In this document: positions 1 through 8,910 of the stretch, one piece after another
How positions within the stretch are numbered: position 1 is the stretch's first letter
Layout: each line of letters opens with the position of its first letter
Assembly: GCA_001870995.2 (NCBI GenBank)
Contig: MLAV02000020.1
Span: 62,001-126,000, forward strand
Origin: Chitinophaga sp. CB10
Lineage (GTDB): Bacteria > Bacteroidota > Bacteroidia > Chitinophagales > Chitinophagaceae
Length of the DNA stretch: 64,000 nucleotides
Reading direction: 5' to 3'
The notes under the pieces: generated by a model
Database searches by the model: none
What the model was told of the DNA's origin: nothing
What the model saw: the letters and a program-made list of their open reading frames with translations, nothing else
Program-made: the position numbers and the translations under genes

Positions 1-1
1 A

Positions 2-1069
2 GTCCCGGTAATGGTAGAAAACCCGCCGTCCATGTACCGCCCCACGCATATTTTTGAAAGAGGCAACTGGATGGTAACAGGCGCGGAAGTAAAACCGGAC
101 GTACCGCACTCCCTCAATCCATTCCCTGCCAACGCGCCGCGCAACCGCCTCGGACTGGCCCTCTGGCTCACCTCCGATCAAAACCCGCTTACCGCAAGGG
201 TAATGGTCAACCGCCTCTGGGAACAACTCTTCGGCATTGGTATCGTGGAAACGCTGGAAGATTTCGGCACCCAGGGCTTCACGCCATCGCATCCAAAACT
301 GCTGGACTACCTCGCATACAATTTCATGCATCGCTATAAATGGCACATCAAACCATTACTCAGGGAGATGGTATTGTCCGCCGCCTATCAGCGCTCCTCC
401 GTTAACACGCCGGAGCTGCAGGAAAAAGACCCGGCCAACCGCCTCCTCGCCAGGGGCCCGCATTTCAGGCTCACCGCGGAAACCGTGCGCGACCAGGCCC
501 TCAGCGTAAGCGGACTACTGAACGCCAATATGCACGGCCCCAGCATCATGCCTTACCAGCCTGAAAACATCTGGCAGTCCGTATGGAGCGGGGAATACTG
601 GAAAAAAGCCGAAGACGGCAACCAGTACCGCCGCGCCGTGTACGTGTACCAGAAACGCACCAGCCCTTATCCTTCCATGGTCACCTTCGACGGCAGCAGC
701 CGCGAAGTATGCCTCCAGCGCAGGATACGCACCAACACACCGCTACAGGCACTGGTCACGCTCAACGATCCCGTTTATGTGGAAACCGCCGTTGCCCTGG
801 CCAAACAAATGCATACCCAATCCAAAGATCCGGCTGCGTGTATCCGTTGGGGTTACGAACGCGCCATGTTCAAACCAATTCCTGAAACAAAACTGAAAGT
901 ATTATTGACCTTATACAACAAGGCCTTGAACACTTACCGGGATAACCCGGCAGCCGCATGCAAGCTGCTGCAATGCAGCGCCGATACACCGGAAGCGCCA
1001 TCGGCCGCAGCGCTGGCCACCGTGGCCAATGCGCTCATGAACCTGGATGAATTCCTGACCAAATCTTAA
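2..1069 (+). CDS. DUF1553 (PSD1-type) protein, C-terminal part
   Basis: The 5' end is cut by the window; the reading frame is already open at base 2, so the ATG at 11 is probably internal. About 355 residues are visible. The stretch NRLGLALWLTSDQNPLTARV followed by VNRLWEQLFG and LREMVLSAAYQRSS is characteristic of DUF1553, the C-terminal domain of PSD1/DUF1549 proteins, which usually carry an N-terminal planctomycete-type cytochrome c domain and an export signal that would lie upstream. The biochemical role of the family is not established. The stop is 10 bp before the DUF1501 gene, and these two families are commonly paired, so they probably form one periplasmic complex or pathway. Family assignment is firm; function is unknown. 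Confidence 0.85.
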   Translation, partial: VPVMVENPPSMYRPTHIFERGNWMVTGAEVKPDVPHSLNPFPANAPRNRLGLALWLTSDQNPLTARVMVNRLWEQLFGIGIVETLEDFGTQGFTPSHPKLLDYLAYNFMHRYKWHIKPLLREMVLSAAYQRSSVNTPELQEKDPANRLLARGPHFRLTAETVRDQALSVSGLLNANMHGPSIMPYQPENIWQSVWSGEYWKKAEDGNQYRRAVYVYQKRTSPYPSMVTFDGSSREVCLQRRIRTNTPLQALVTLNDPVYVETAVALAKQMHTQSKDPAACIRWGYERAMFKPIPETKLKVLLTLYNKALNTYRDNPAAACKLLQCSADTPEAPSAAALATVANALMNLDEFLTKS

Positions 1070-1079
1070 ACTCATTCGT

Positions 1080-2576
1080 ATGTCCAGATACAAAAAACTG
1101 ATAGACGAAGCCAATAAAGAACACCTGCGCTCCATCACCCGCCGCCATTTTTTAATGGACTGCGTCACCGGCCTCGGTGCGGCAGCCCTGGGCTCCTTCC
1201 TCGCAGGATGCGGCAGTAGCGGCGCCGGCAGCGCTATTCCCAACGCGGTAGCGGCTGACCCCATGGCGCCCAAAGCGCCGCACTTCCCCGGCAAGGCGAA
1301 GAGCGTAATATACCTGCATATGGCCGGCGCCCCTTCGCAATTGGAATTATTCGATTATAAGCCCGCCCTCCAGCGGCTCCATAACCAATTATGCCCCCCA
1401 TCCCTGCTGGAAGGCAAGAAGTTTGCCTTCATCCGCGGCGTCCCCAAAATGCTGGGGCCCCAGGCCGTGTTTAAACAACACGGCGCATCCGGCGCATGGA
1501 TATCCGACCACCTGCCGCATTTCACTGCCATGGCGGATGAAGTGAGCTTCCTGAAAGCTGTGCAAACGGACCAGTTTAACCACGGCCCGGCGCAACTCCT
1601 CATGCAAACGGGCAGCGCGCGGCTCGGCAGGCCAAGCATCGGCTCCTGGGTCACCTACGGCCTCGGCACGGAAAACAGTAACCTCCCCGGCTTCGTAGTG
1701 CTGACCTCCGGCGGCAAAACCCCGGATGCAGGTAAAAGCATCTGGGGCAGCGGCTTCCTGCCTTCCGTCTACCAGGGCGTGCAATGCCGCACCAAAGGCG
1801 ATCCCGTGCTGTTCCTCTCCGATCCGGAAGGGATGGACCGCGACCTCCGCAAAGCTTCCATCGATGCTATCAACCGTATTAACGAGGAAGAATATACGGC
1901 CTATGGCGACCCTGAAACACTCGCGCGCATATCTCAGTACGAACTGGCGTATAAAATGCAGATTGCCGTGCCCGAAGTCATGAACATCCAGAACGAACCG
2001 GATTATATACACGAAATGTACGGCACCCAGCCCGGTAAGGAATCCTTTGCCAACAACTGCCTCCTGGCCCGCAAGCTGGTGGAAAAAGGCGTGCGCTTTG
2101 TGCAGTTGTACGACTGGGGCTGGGATAGCCATGGTACAGACGAAAACCTCGCTATCGACTACGGCTTCCGTAACAAATGCCGGGAAATTGACCGTCCCAT
2201 CACAGCCCTCCTGCAGGACCTGAAGCAGCGCGGCCTCCTGGACGAAACCCTCGTAGTATGGGGCGGCGAGTTTGGCCGCACTCCCATGCAGGAAAACCGC
2301 GACGGCAAGGAAATGCCTTTCCTCGGCCGCGACCACCACGTGGAAGCATTTACCATCTGGATGGCCGGCGCCGGCATCAAAAAAGGATTTACCTGGGGCG
2401 AAACGGATGAAATAGGCTACGCCGCGGTAAAAGGCAAAGTAGCCATCAACGATATACACGCCACTATTCTCCAACAGCTGGGCTTTGATCATGAAAAACT
2501 CACCTACCAGTTCCAGGGCAGGCCATTCCGCCTGACGGATACAGGAGGCAAGGTTATCACGCCAATACTGGCTTAA
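1080..2576 (+). CDS. DUF1501 family protein, Tat-exported lipoprotein
   Basis: A 498-residue protein with a twin-arginine leader (T20-R-R-H-F-L) and a possible lipobox LAGC ending at Cys44, suggesting Tat export and perhaps lipid anchoring. The body matches DUF1501, which belongs to the alkaline phosphatase/sulfatase-like fold superfamily: it has a YLHMAGAPSQLELFDYKP start, the WGWDSHGTDEN segment, VVWGGEFGRTPM and a GRDHHVEAFTIWMAGAG metal-site-like region. No enzymatic activity is securely known for the family. It is tightly spaced after the DUF1553 gene and 15 bp before a Tat-exported TIM-barrel protein. The co-export of folded proteins suggests bound metals or cofactors. Family assignment is strong; substrate is unknown. 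Confidence 0.88.
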   Translation: MSRYKKLIDEANKEHLRSITRRHFLMDCVTGLGAAALGSFLAGCGSSGAGSAIPNAVAADPMAPKAPHFPGKAKSVIYLHMAGAPSQLELFDYKPALQRLHNQLCPPSLLEGKKFAFIRGVPKMLGPQAVFKQHGASGAWISDHLPHFTAMADEVSFLKAVQTDQFNHGPAQLLMQTGSARLGRPSIGSWVTYGLGTENSNLPGFVVLTSGGKTPDAGKSIWGSGFLPSVYQGVQCRTKGDPVLFLSDPEGMDRDLRKASIDAINRINEEEYTAYGDPETLARISQYELAYKMQIAVPEVMNIQNEPDYIHEMYGTQPGKESFANNCLLARKLVEKGVRFVQLYDWGWDSHGTDENLAIDYGFRNKCREIDRPITALLQDLKQRGLLDETLVVWGGEFGRTPMQENRDGKEMPFLGRDHHVEAFTIWMAGAGIKKGFTWGETDEIGYAAVKGKVAINDIHATILQQLGFDHEKLTYQFQGRPFRLTDTGGKVITPILA

Positions 2577-2591
2577 ACATTCCACGAACGC

Positions 2592-3527
2592 ATGAACAAC
2601 GATAGAAGAAATTTTCTCAAACAATCCTCGATACTCGGCGGCGCTATAATACTGCCATCCCTGCCCGGATTGTCCGCCCAACCCAAACCCGCCATCAAAG
2701 CGGGCTACAAGCTCACCATTATGGCTACGGACTGGGGCTACACCGGCGGCATCCGCGCTTTCTGCGCAGCGGCAAAGCAGGCAGGCTACGACGGTATAGA
2801 AGTATGGTGGTCCCCTAACCCTAACGTACAAACGGAGTTATTCAAAGCCCTGCAGGATAACGGCCTCGCCGTAGGCTACCTGGCCGCCGGCAGCAGCAGT
2901 AACTTCGACAAACATTATACTGAATTTGAAACCAGCCTGAAAGGCGCTACCGCCAAAGCCGCCATCAGGCCACTGTATGTGAATTGCCATAGCGGCAGGG
3001 ATTATTTCACCTTCGAACAAAATGCCCGCCTCATTGATATGACCACGCGCATATCCAAAGAAAGCGGCATCCCCGTATATCACGAAACGCACCGCAGCCG
3101 CATGCTCTTCGCCGCGCATATCGCCAAACAGTTTATTGACGCCAAACCTGATTTACGCTTAACGCTGGACATCTCGCACTGGTGCAATGTGCACGAATCC
3201 TTATTGCAGGATCAGCCGGAAGCCGTAGCAGCAGCGCTTTCCCGCGCGTCGCATTTCCATGCGCGGGTAGGCCACCAGGAAGGCCCACAGGTAAACGATC
3301 CCCGAGCGCCGGAGTGGGAAACCGCCGTGAAGCAGCACTTCAGCTGGTGGGATCAGGTTGTGCAACGCCACCAGTCGGAAGGCAAACCGCTAACCGTACT
3401 CACCGAGTTCGGACCGCCCAACTACCTGCCCACCCTGCCTTACACCCGGCAGCCACTGGCCAACCAATGGGATATCAACGTGTACATGATGCAGCAACTC
3501 CGCGCGCGCTATGGCGTTGTAAAATGA
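2592..3527 (+). CDS. Tat-exported TIM-barrel sugar isomerase/epimerase-like protein
   Basis: A 311-residue protein with a twin-arginine leader (D4-R-R-N-F-L-K) ending near LPGLSAQ. The mature part reads as an AP-endonuclease-2-like TIM barrel (sugar phosphate isomerase/epimerase superfamily): YDGIEVWWSP, YVNCHSGRDYF, YHETHRSR, LTLDISHWCNVHE, HFHARVGHQ and LTEFGPPNY supply the Glu, His and Asp residues typical of the divalent-metal site at the barrel mouth. Periplasmic members of this superfamily act on sugars or keto-sugars, but the substrate cannot be read from sequence. It sits between the DUF1501 gene and a cytochrome c fusion, which hints at oxidative sugar chemistry in the periplasm; that is inference. 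Confidence 0.82.
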   Translation: MNNDRRNFLKQSSILGGAIILPSLPGLSAQPKPAIKAGYKLTIMATDWGYTGGIRAFCAAAKQAGYDGIEVWWSPNPNVQTELFKALQDNGLAVGYLAAGSSSNFDKHYTEFETSLKGATAKAAIRPLYVNCHSGRDYFTFEQNARLIDMTTRISKESGIPVYHETHRSRMLFAAHIAKQFIDAKPDLRLTLDISHWCNVHESLLQDQPEAVAAALSRASHFHARVGHQEGPQVNDPRAPEWETAVKQHFSWWDQVVQRHQSEGKPLTVLTEFGPPNYLPTLPYTRQPLANQWDINVYMMQQLRARYGVVK

Positions 3528-3552
3528 TCTGAACGACTCAACTATTTACCGC

Positions 3553-4992
3553 ATGATTTTTTTAGAAAGTACCGGTAGCTGGGGAAGCCTCACAGGGCGC
3601 ATGCATCCGCTGCTGGTACACCTGCCGATAGGCATACTGATACTCGCATTGCTGTTTGTGTTAATCAGCAGGCTCCCGCGCTGGCAACCCCTCCGGGCAG
3701 CCATTCCATTCACTTTATTTTTATCCTTTGCCGCTGCGGCAGCCAGCTGCCTTACCGGCTACCTGCTATCGCAGGATGGCGGCTATGACGAAAAAACGCT
3801 GAACACGCACTTCTATCTCGGTATAGGCGTTGCCGTTATCAGCGGCTTGTGGTGGGTCACCTACCGCATGCTGAAAAAAAGTCCGCGCCTGGAACTGCTG
3901 CTCGCATTGGGAATGCTCTTACTAATCAGCATTACGGGCCATTACGGCGGCACGCTCACCCATGGCGACAACTACCTGGAAGCAGCCATGCCGGCGGCGC
4001 TCAGCTCCTTTTCAAAAAAGGCAGTAGCCGCGGAAACCGGTAAATACAAGGACATTGGGGATGCGTTACTATACGAGGACCTGGTCCAACCCGTGCTCAA
4101 TAATCGCTGCGGCAGCTGCCACAGTCAGCAAAAGCTGAAAGGCGGCCTGCAGCTGGAAACGCTGGCCCTCCTGCGCAAAGGCGGGGAAAACGGTCCTGTG
4201 CTGAAAGATAGCCTGCCCGAAGAAAGCGAATTGTATAAACGCATTATACTCCCAGAAAGCGATGAACATCGTATGCCCCCCAAAGGCAAGCCTTCCCTCA
4301 CGCCGGCCGAAACGGAACTCCTGCACTGGTGGATCAGCTGTGGCGGCCCCGCCGGCAAAAAAGTAAAGGACCTCCCAAAGAATCCCCGCATCAGCGCCGT
4401 GCTGGCGGCTATGCAGCCTTCCAAACCGGTGGACCGGCTGGCTACCGTGCCGGAAAAAACAGTGCCCCCCGCTCCGGCAGACGCTATCGCAGCATTGACG
4501 GCCAAAGGGCTCAAAGTATTGCCGGTAGCGGAAAACAGTAACTACCTCTCCGTCAGCGCATTTACCGCGCAAGGCTTCAGCGATGCGGATGCCGCGCTGC
4601 TGCTGCCTTTGAAAGAGCAGCTGATATGGCTCGACTTATCCGGCGCCCCTGTCACCGACCAGGTTTTCAGCACCCTCAGCCAGCTGAAAAACCTCACGAA
4701 GCTGACGTTGAAAGGCACAGCCATCAAAGGCATTGCGCTGCAATCCTTAAATCAGTGCACGGGCCTTATGTACCTTAACCTGGTCCAAACGGCTACCCAA
4801 ACGGCCAATATCATCTCCCTAAAAAATAATAAACAACTGGAACAGTTGTATGTAGCGCAAACGGGAATACCTGCAAATGCGCTACAGGAGCTGCACCAGC
4901 AGCTGGAACAGCTAAAGATTGACACAGGCGGCTACCGGCTGGCCCGATTGCCGACGGATACCTTGGAATATCATAAAGCTGCACAGCAATAA
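3553..4992 (+). CDS. DUF2231 / cytochrome c / leucine-rich-repeat fusion protein
   Basis: A 479-residue three-part protein. Residues about 15-135 are a DUF2231-like membrane domain with four hydrophobic segments and the HPLLVHLPIGILI signature. Residues about 165-270 are a planctomycete-type cytochrome c domain with a heme-binding CGSCH at 186-190 and an HRMPPKGK segment that can supply the Met ligand. Residues about 340-470 are leucine-rich-repeat-like (LIWLDLSG, LTKLTLKG, LMYLNLVQ, LEQLYVAQ). It is probably an inner-membrane protein presenting heme to the periplasm as an electron acceptor or carrier for the upstream exported proteins. It is the last gene of the module; the stop codon runs into a strong terminator hairpin. 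Domains are clear; the electron partner is unknown. Confidence 0.85.
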   Translation: MIFLESTGSWGSLTGRMHPLLVHLPIGILILALLFVLISRLPRWQPLRAAIPFTLFLSFAAAAASCLTGYLLSQDGGYDEKTLNTHFYLGIGVAVISGLWWVTYRMLKKSPRLELLLALGMLLLISITGHYGGTLTHGDNYLEAAMPAALSSFSKKAVAAETGKYKDIGDALLYEDLVQPVLNNRCGSCHSQQKLKGGLQLETLALLRKGGENGPVLKDSLPEESELYKRIILPESDEHRMPPKGKPSLTPAETELLHWWISCGGPAGKKVKDLPKNPRISAVLAAMQPSKPVDRLATVPEKTVPPAPADAIAALTAKGLKVLPVAENSNYLSVSAFTAQGFSDADAALLLPLKEQLIWLDLSGAPVTDQVFSTLSQLKNLTKLTLKGTAIKGIALQSLNQCTGLMYLNLVQTATQTANIISLKNNKQLEQLYVAQTGIPANALQELHQQLEQLKIDTGGYRLARLPTDTLEYHKAAQQ

Positions 4993-4997
4993 AAAAA

Positions 4998-5024
4998 GGG
5001 TGTATCAAAAAGTTTGATACACCC
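4998..5024. terminator. Bidirectional intrinsic terminator
   Basis: GGGTGTATCAAA, loop AAG, TTTGATACACCC forms a perfect 12-bp stem. It is preceded by a run of A (4991-4997) and followed by a run of T (5025-5029), so it can terminate transcription in both directions. It lies between the convergent DUF2231/cytochrome gene and the sulfatase gene. Confidence 0.9.
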
Positions 5025-5047
5025 TTTTTACATATCAATTATAAAGG

Positions 5048-6490
5048 TCACTGCCGGCCCGCGGTCAACAACGGGAACACCGGTGATTCCACATGCTCGC
5101 GCTGAATTATATCATTCATCTGCGCAGCAATTTTCGGATACTTAGCCGCTAGGTTATTTTTCTCCTGCGGGTCCTTCGCCAGGTCATACAACTCCACTGC
5201 TGCGTTCGGATCCTTTTGTACATTGTATTTCACGGCCTTCCAGTTGCCCATGCGCACCGCCTGGCGACCATTATTCTCATGGAACTCCCAGTACAGGAAA
5301 GGATGCTGCTGCTGCTTGCCTTTGCCTGTCAGCTCCGGCACGATGGAAATACCGTCAATATTGGCCGGGGCCTGTTGCCCTGCCAGCGCAGCAAAAGTGG
5401 GCATCATATCCCAGAAGGCGCCGGCAAAATTGGAAGTCGTGTTAGGCTTTATCCTACCGCTCCACCTGGCAATGAAAGGCACGCGGATACCGCCTTCATA
5501 GAGGTCCCGCTTAATGCCGCGGAAGCCCCCGCTGCTGTTGAAAAACACAGGATCTGCCCCACCTTCGGCATGCGGGCCGTTATCGCTCGTGAAAATGACG
5601 AGGGTATTATCATCCAGTCCCAATTCCTTCAGCTTCGCCATCACCTGCCCAACGTACATATCCAGCCGTGTAACCATAGCGGCAAAAGAAGCGTGCGGGT
5701 ACTGCTGGGATACATATCCGTGCTTACCCCCGCCCGTATTATATTCGATGCCCTTGTAAGGCTTCTCCGGGTACATCCCTTTAAAACGCTGGAAAATACT
5801 GTCGTCCGGCGTCAGCAGCTCCGCGTGTGGCAGGTTATACGTCAGCCAGAGGAAGAAAGGTTGATTTTTATTCGCTTCCATAAAGCGGAGCGCATGCTGC
5901 TGTATGCTGTCCGGCGCATATTGCACCGTGCGTTCCAGGTCGCCGTTCTGCGTAAGTTCCACCCGCGTGCCATTGTTCCACAGGTGCGACGGATAGTAGC
6001 GGTGCGCCTCGCTCTGGCAATTGTAGCCATAGAACTGATCGATCCCCTGGTTGTTCGGGTCCCCTTCCGACTGCACAGGGCCCAGGCCCCATTTACCGAA
6101 AGTCCCGGTTTTATAACCGCCCTTTTTCAGCACCTCCGCAAGGGTAACCACCGTATCGGCAATAGGCTGCTGGCCTTCCGGCTTCATTTCCTTATTGCCC
6201 CTGATATAAGTATGGCCGGTATGTTTCCCGGAAATAAAAGAGCAACGGGAGGGCGCGCACACAGCCGTGCCGGCATAAAACTGGGTAAAGCGCTTGCCTT
6301 CCGCAGCCAGCCGGTCTATGTTAGGGGTGCTGAATTTTTGTTGCCCGTAGGCACTGAGGTCGCCATAGCCAAGATCATCAGCCAGGATAAAAATGATGTT
6401 GGGCTTTTGCTGCTGCGCCGAAGCAGGCGACAGGGAGAATAGCCCCGCCCCGAGCAGGGCAGTCAATCCGATGTTTTTCATTGTTATCAT
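5048..6490 (-). CDS. Exported sulfatase (S1, Cys-type)
   Basis: A 480-residue type I sulfatase. A signal peptide ends near PASAQQQ; the real start may be the second Met (M4, at 6481). PNIIFILADDLGYGD gives the metal-binding Asp pair, and C78-A-P-S-R is the formylglycine motif (CxPSR) modified by a sulfatase-maturating enzyme. GKWGLG, TSDNGPH and a C-terminal LYDLAKDPQEKNNLA complete the family signature. It hydrolyses sulfate esters, probably on a carbohydrate, in the periplasm or at the surface. No anaerobic maturase is visible in the window. It is convergent with the DUF1501 module and divergent from the amino acid permease. The substrate class cannot be assigned here. Confidence 0.92.
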   Translation of the reverse strand: MITMKNIGLTALLGAGLFSLSPASAQQQKPNIIFILADDLGYGDLSAYGQQKFSTPNIDRLAAEGKRFTQFYAGTAVCAPSRCSFISGKHTGHTYIRGNKEMKPEGQQPIADTVVTLAEVLKKGGYKTGTFGKWGLGPVQSEGDPNNQGIDQFYGYNCQSEAHRYYPSHLWNNGTRVELTQNGDLERTVQYAPDSIQQHALRFMEANKNQPFFLWLTYNLPHAELLTPDDSIFQRFKGMYPEKPYKGIEYNTGGGKHGYVSQQYPHASFAAMVTRLDMYVGQVMAKLKELGLDDNTLVIFTSDNGPHAEGGADPVFFNSSGGFRGIKRDLYEGGIRVPFIARWSGRIKPNTTSNFAGAFWDMMPTFAALAGQQAPANIDGISIVPELTGKGKQQQHPFLYWEFHENNGRQAVRMGNWKAVKYNVQKDPNAAVELYDLAKDPQEKNNLAAKYPKIAAQMNDIIQREHVESPVFPLLTAGRQ

Positions 6491-6646
6491 GCACGCGGTT
6501 TTTTCGATCAGCTAAATTAACGTTCAAAATACACTTATCATAACCATTGATGTAGAAAGCGGCGGACTTATACTATTTTTTTTGAGCAGATTATAGTAAA
6601 AATGCTCATATTGCAGCCTACCTATAGCAATCAACTTAAAATTTAC

Positions 6647-8056
6647 ATGGCTAAATCAGAAGAGCAGCACCTTAAAAGAGGGCTGCAAAACAGGCATATA
6701 CAGCTTATTGCCCTGGGAGGCGCCATAGGAACGGGTTTGTTCCTCGGCATTGGTCCCGCGGCGGTGCTGGCCGGTCCCTCCGTTATTTTAGGCTATGCCC
6801 TGGCAGGCGTCATAGCATTTTTCATTATGCGACAATTAGGCGAAATGGTGGTCGAAGAGCCGGTTTCCGGCAGTTTCAGCCACTTTGCCTATAAATATTG
6901 GGGCTCCTTTGCAGGTTTTGCTTCCGGCTGGAACTATTGGATACTGTACATCCTCGTGAGCATGTCGGAGCTGACCGCCATAGGCGTGTACGTTCACTTC
7001 TGGTGGCCGGAAATACCGCTATGGGCATCCAGCTGCTTCTTCTTCATAGCGATCAATGCCCTGAACCTCACCTCTGTAAAGGTGTACGGCGAGGCCGAAT
7101 TCTGGTTTTCCATCGTAAAGGTAGTGGCCATCATTGCCATGATCGTTTTTGGGATATACCTGCTCGTTAGTGGTAGCGGCGGGCCTCAGGCCACCGTTGC
7201 CAACCTCTGGAACGATGGCGGCTTTTTCCCCAAAGGCCTCATGCAACCCGATGGCAAAGGCGGTTACCAGGGTTTACTGGCAGCCATATCGCTGATCATG
7301 TTCTCCTTCGGAGGACTGGAACTGATAGGCATCACCGCCGCAGAAGCGGATAAGCCGGAGAAAACCATTCCTAAGGCGACTAACCAGGTCATCTACCGCA
7401 TCCTGATTTTCTACGTGGGCGCGCTCATTATACTCTTCTCCCTTTCCCCGTGGAAAGGCATTACCACCAACAGCAGCCCGTTTGTAATGGTATTCGAAAG
7501 CCTGAAAGGATTCCAGTTCACCCTCTTCGGCAAAACCATTTACTTCACCAGCCTCATTGCCAATGTGCTGAACCTCATCGTACTTACTGCCGCTTTGTCG
7601 GTATATAACAGTTGCGTGTACAGCAACAGCCGCATGTTGTATGGCCTGGCAAAACAAGGCAACGCGCCAAAATTTCTCTCCCAACTCAATAAAAACAGTG
7701 TACCGGTAATGGCAACGATCGTATCAGGTTTGTTTGCCGCCATCTGTATCGTCGTAAATAAACTGATACCGGAAAAAGCCCTGGAAGTGCTGATGTCGCT
7801 GGTGGTAAGCACCCTCATCATCAACTGGATCATGATCAGCGTAGTGCACCTGAAGTTTAAAAAACACAAAACAAACACGAAATTCCCGTCATTTATCTAC
7901 CCGGTATCCAATTACATTTGCCTGGTATTTTTGACCGGAATCCTGGTGCTGATGTGGATTACAGGCATGAAGCTGCCGGTAGCCCTCATGCCGGTATGGG
8001 TCGTGTTTTTATATATTTGTTTTTTGGGGGTGAAAAGAAATAAGGCCGCCGCATAA
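6647..8056 (+). CDS. Amino acid permease (APC superfamily, AAT family)
   Basis: An inner-membrane amino acid/proton symporter with about 12 hydrophobic helices. The N-terminal HIQLIALGGAIGTGLFLGIG and GEMVVEEPVSGSFSHFAYKYWG are the hallmark helix-1 and helix-3 regions of the LysP/AroP/GabP-like AAT family. An ATG at 6602 also opens this frame, but its 15 extra residues do not resemble the family, so MAKSEEQHLKRG at 6647 is preferred (469 aa). The exact amino acid (aromatic, basic, GABA or proline) cannot be read. It is a single gene, divergent from the sulfatase, followed by a stem-loop and then gpmA. Confidence 0.9.
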   Translation: MAKSEEQHLKRGLQNRHIQLIALGGAIGTGLFLGIGPAAVLAGPSVILGYALAGVIAFFIMRQLGEMVVEEPVSGSFSHFAYKYWGSFAGFASGWNYWILYILVSMSELTAIGVYVHFWWPEIPLWASSCFFFIAINALNLTSVKVYGEAEFWFSIVKVVAIIAMIVFGIYLLVSGSGGPQATVANLWNDGGFFPKGLMQPDGKGGYQGLLAAISLIMFSFGGLELIGITAAEADKPEKTIPKATNQVIYRILIFYVGALIILFSLSPWKGITTNSSPFVMVFESLKGFQFTLFGKTIYFTSLIANVLNLIVLTAALSVYNSCVYSNSRMLYGLAKQGNAPKFLSQLNKNSVPVMATIVSGLFAAICIVVNKLIPEKALEVLMSLVVSTLIINWIMISVVHLKFKKHKTNTKFPSFIYPVSNYICLVFLTGILVLMWITGMKLPVALMPVWVVFLYICFLGVKRNKAAA

Positions 8057-8068
8057 AAATTGTACGCG

Positions 8069-8096
8069 TTTACCTGCCGGACTATCGGCAGGTAAA
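8069..8096 (+). terminator. Stem-loop after permease gene
   Basis: TTTACCTGCCG, loop GACTAT, CGGCAGGTAAA gives a perfect 11-bp stem 12 bp after the permease stop. It lacks a convincing T run, so it may be a weak terminator or a 3'-end-protecting hairpin. Confidence 0.55.
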
Positions 8097-8188
8097 TGCC
8101 ATTATTGACAGTGCGTCGGTTTTCACCCCACCCTCCGTTACCCCCGGAAATACAATCTTCCCGTACTAACCCCAAAGGATATACGCTT

Positions 8189-8220
8189 TTGCCCGCCTCA
8201 ACTTTCCGGGTTAATTTTTG
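8189..8220 (+). promoter_or_regulatory. Candidate gpmA promoter
   Basis: TTG at 8189-8191, 20 bases, then TAATTTTTG at 8212-8220. This resembles the Bacteroidota housekeeping promoter (TTG, about 19 bases, TAnnTTTG) with one extra T. It lies 63 bp before the gpmA start. Assignment is by eye. Confidence 0.4.
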
Positions 8221-8283
8221 CAGTGAGATATGGATTATCAACAAAACCCATCCTCCGGCTGTAATACATAAAAAAACAACCCA

Positions 8284-8910
8284 ATGAGCATCAAACTCTT
8301 CCTCATCCGCCACGGCCAATCCCTCTGGAACCTGGAAAACCGCTTCACAGGCTGGAAAGATATAGACCTCTCCGAACAAGGCGTCCGGGAAGCTATCGAA
8401 GCCGGTAAACAATTACGGGGCGAGCCTATCGACATTGCCTTTACCTCCACCCTCATACGGGCGCAACATACGCTGGACCTCGTGCTGCAAAATTGCGGCG
8501 AAGCCGGCATTCCCATTATCATTGATAAAGCATTGAACGAACGCTCCTATGGCGACCTCGAAGGGCTCAACAAAGGCGACACTGCCGCCAGGTACGGGGA
8601 AGCGCAGGTGCATATCTGGCGCCGTTCCTTCAGCGTGCGGCCTCCCGGCGGGGAAAGCCTGGAAGATACCTACAACCGCGTTATCCCTTACTTCATGCAT
8701 ACCATCCTGCCCCATATGGAAGCGGCGGAAAATGTACTGATCGTAGCGCACGGCAACAGCCTGCGCGCACTCGTCATGTTCATCGATAACCTTTCGCAGG
8801 ATGAAATACTGCAACGGGAAATCGCAACGGGCTTCCCGCTGACTTATACTTTTAATCGCCCGATGATAGATGAATTAAGGGAACGGTACGGCAGCAGTAC
8901 GCCAGCCTGA
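8284..8910 (+). CDS. gpmA: 2,3-bisphosphoglycerate-dependent phosphoglycerate mutase
   Basis: A 208-residue cytoplasmic glycolytic/gluconeogenic enzyme that interconverts 3- and 2-phosphoglycerate through a phosphohistidine. The LIRHGQSLWNLENRFTGWKD start carries the phosphorylated His10. Arg59, Glu86 (NERSYGDLEG), the WRRSF pair and His156 (VAHGNS) are the other active-site residues. It is the compact form, shorter than the roughly 250-residue enterobacterial enzyme. It is convergent with the Lrp-type gene: its stop codon ends at 8910 and the other stop begins at 8911, with no intergenic base. Its nearness to ppsA groups two gluconeogenic steps, although they are not co-transcribed. Confidence 0.93.
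   Translation: MSIKLFLIRHGQSLWNLENRFTGWKDIDLSEQGVREAIEAGKQLRGEPIDIAFTSTLIRAQHTLDLVLQNCGEAGIPIIIDKALNERSYGDLEGLNKGDTAARYGEAQVHIWRRSFSVRPPGGESLEDTYNRVIPYFMHTILPHMEAAENVLIVAHGNSLRALVMFIDNLSQDEILQREIATGFPLTYTFNRPMIDELRERYGSSTPA

Noticed and set aside
1389..2831. Long open frame antisense to the DUF1501 gene (480 codons)
   Set aside because: The translation has no family-like sequence, while the plus-strand frame is a clear DUF1501 protein; long antisense frames are expected in GC-rich codon-biased genes.
8107..8112. GACAGT upstream of gpmA, resembling the rhamnose motif core
   Set aside because: Only six bases match, flanks differ, and its spacing to the candidate promoter is not that seen at rhaT and the RG-I locus.
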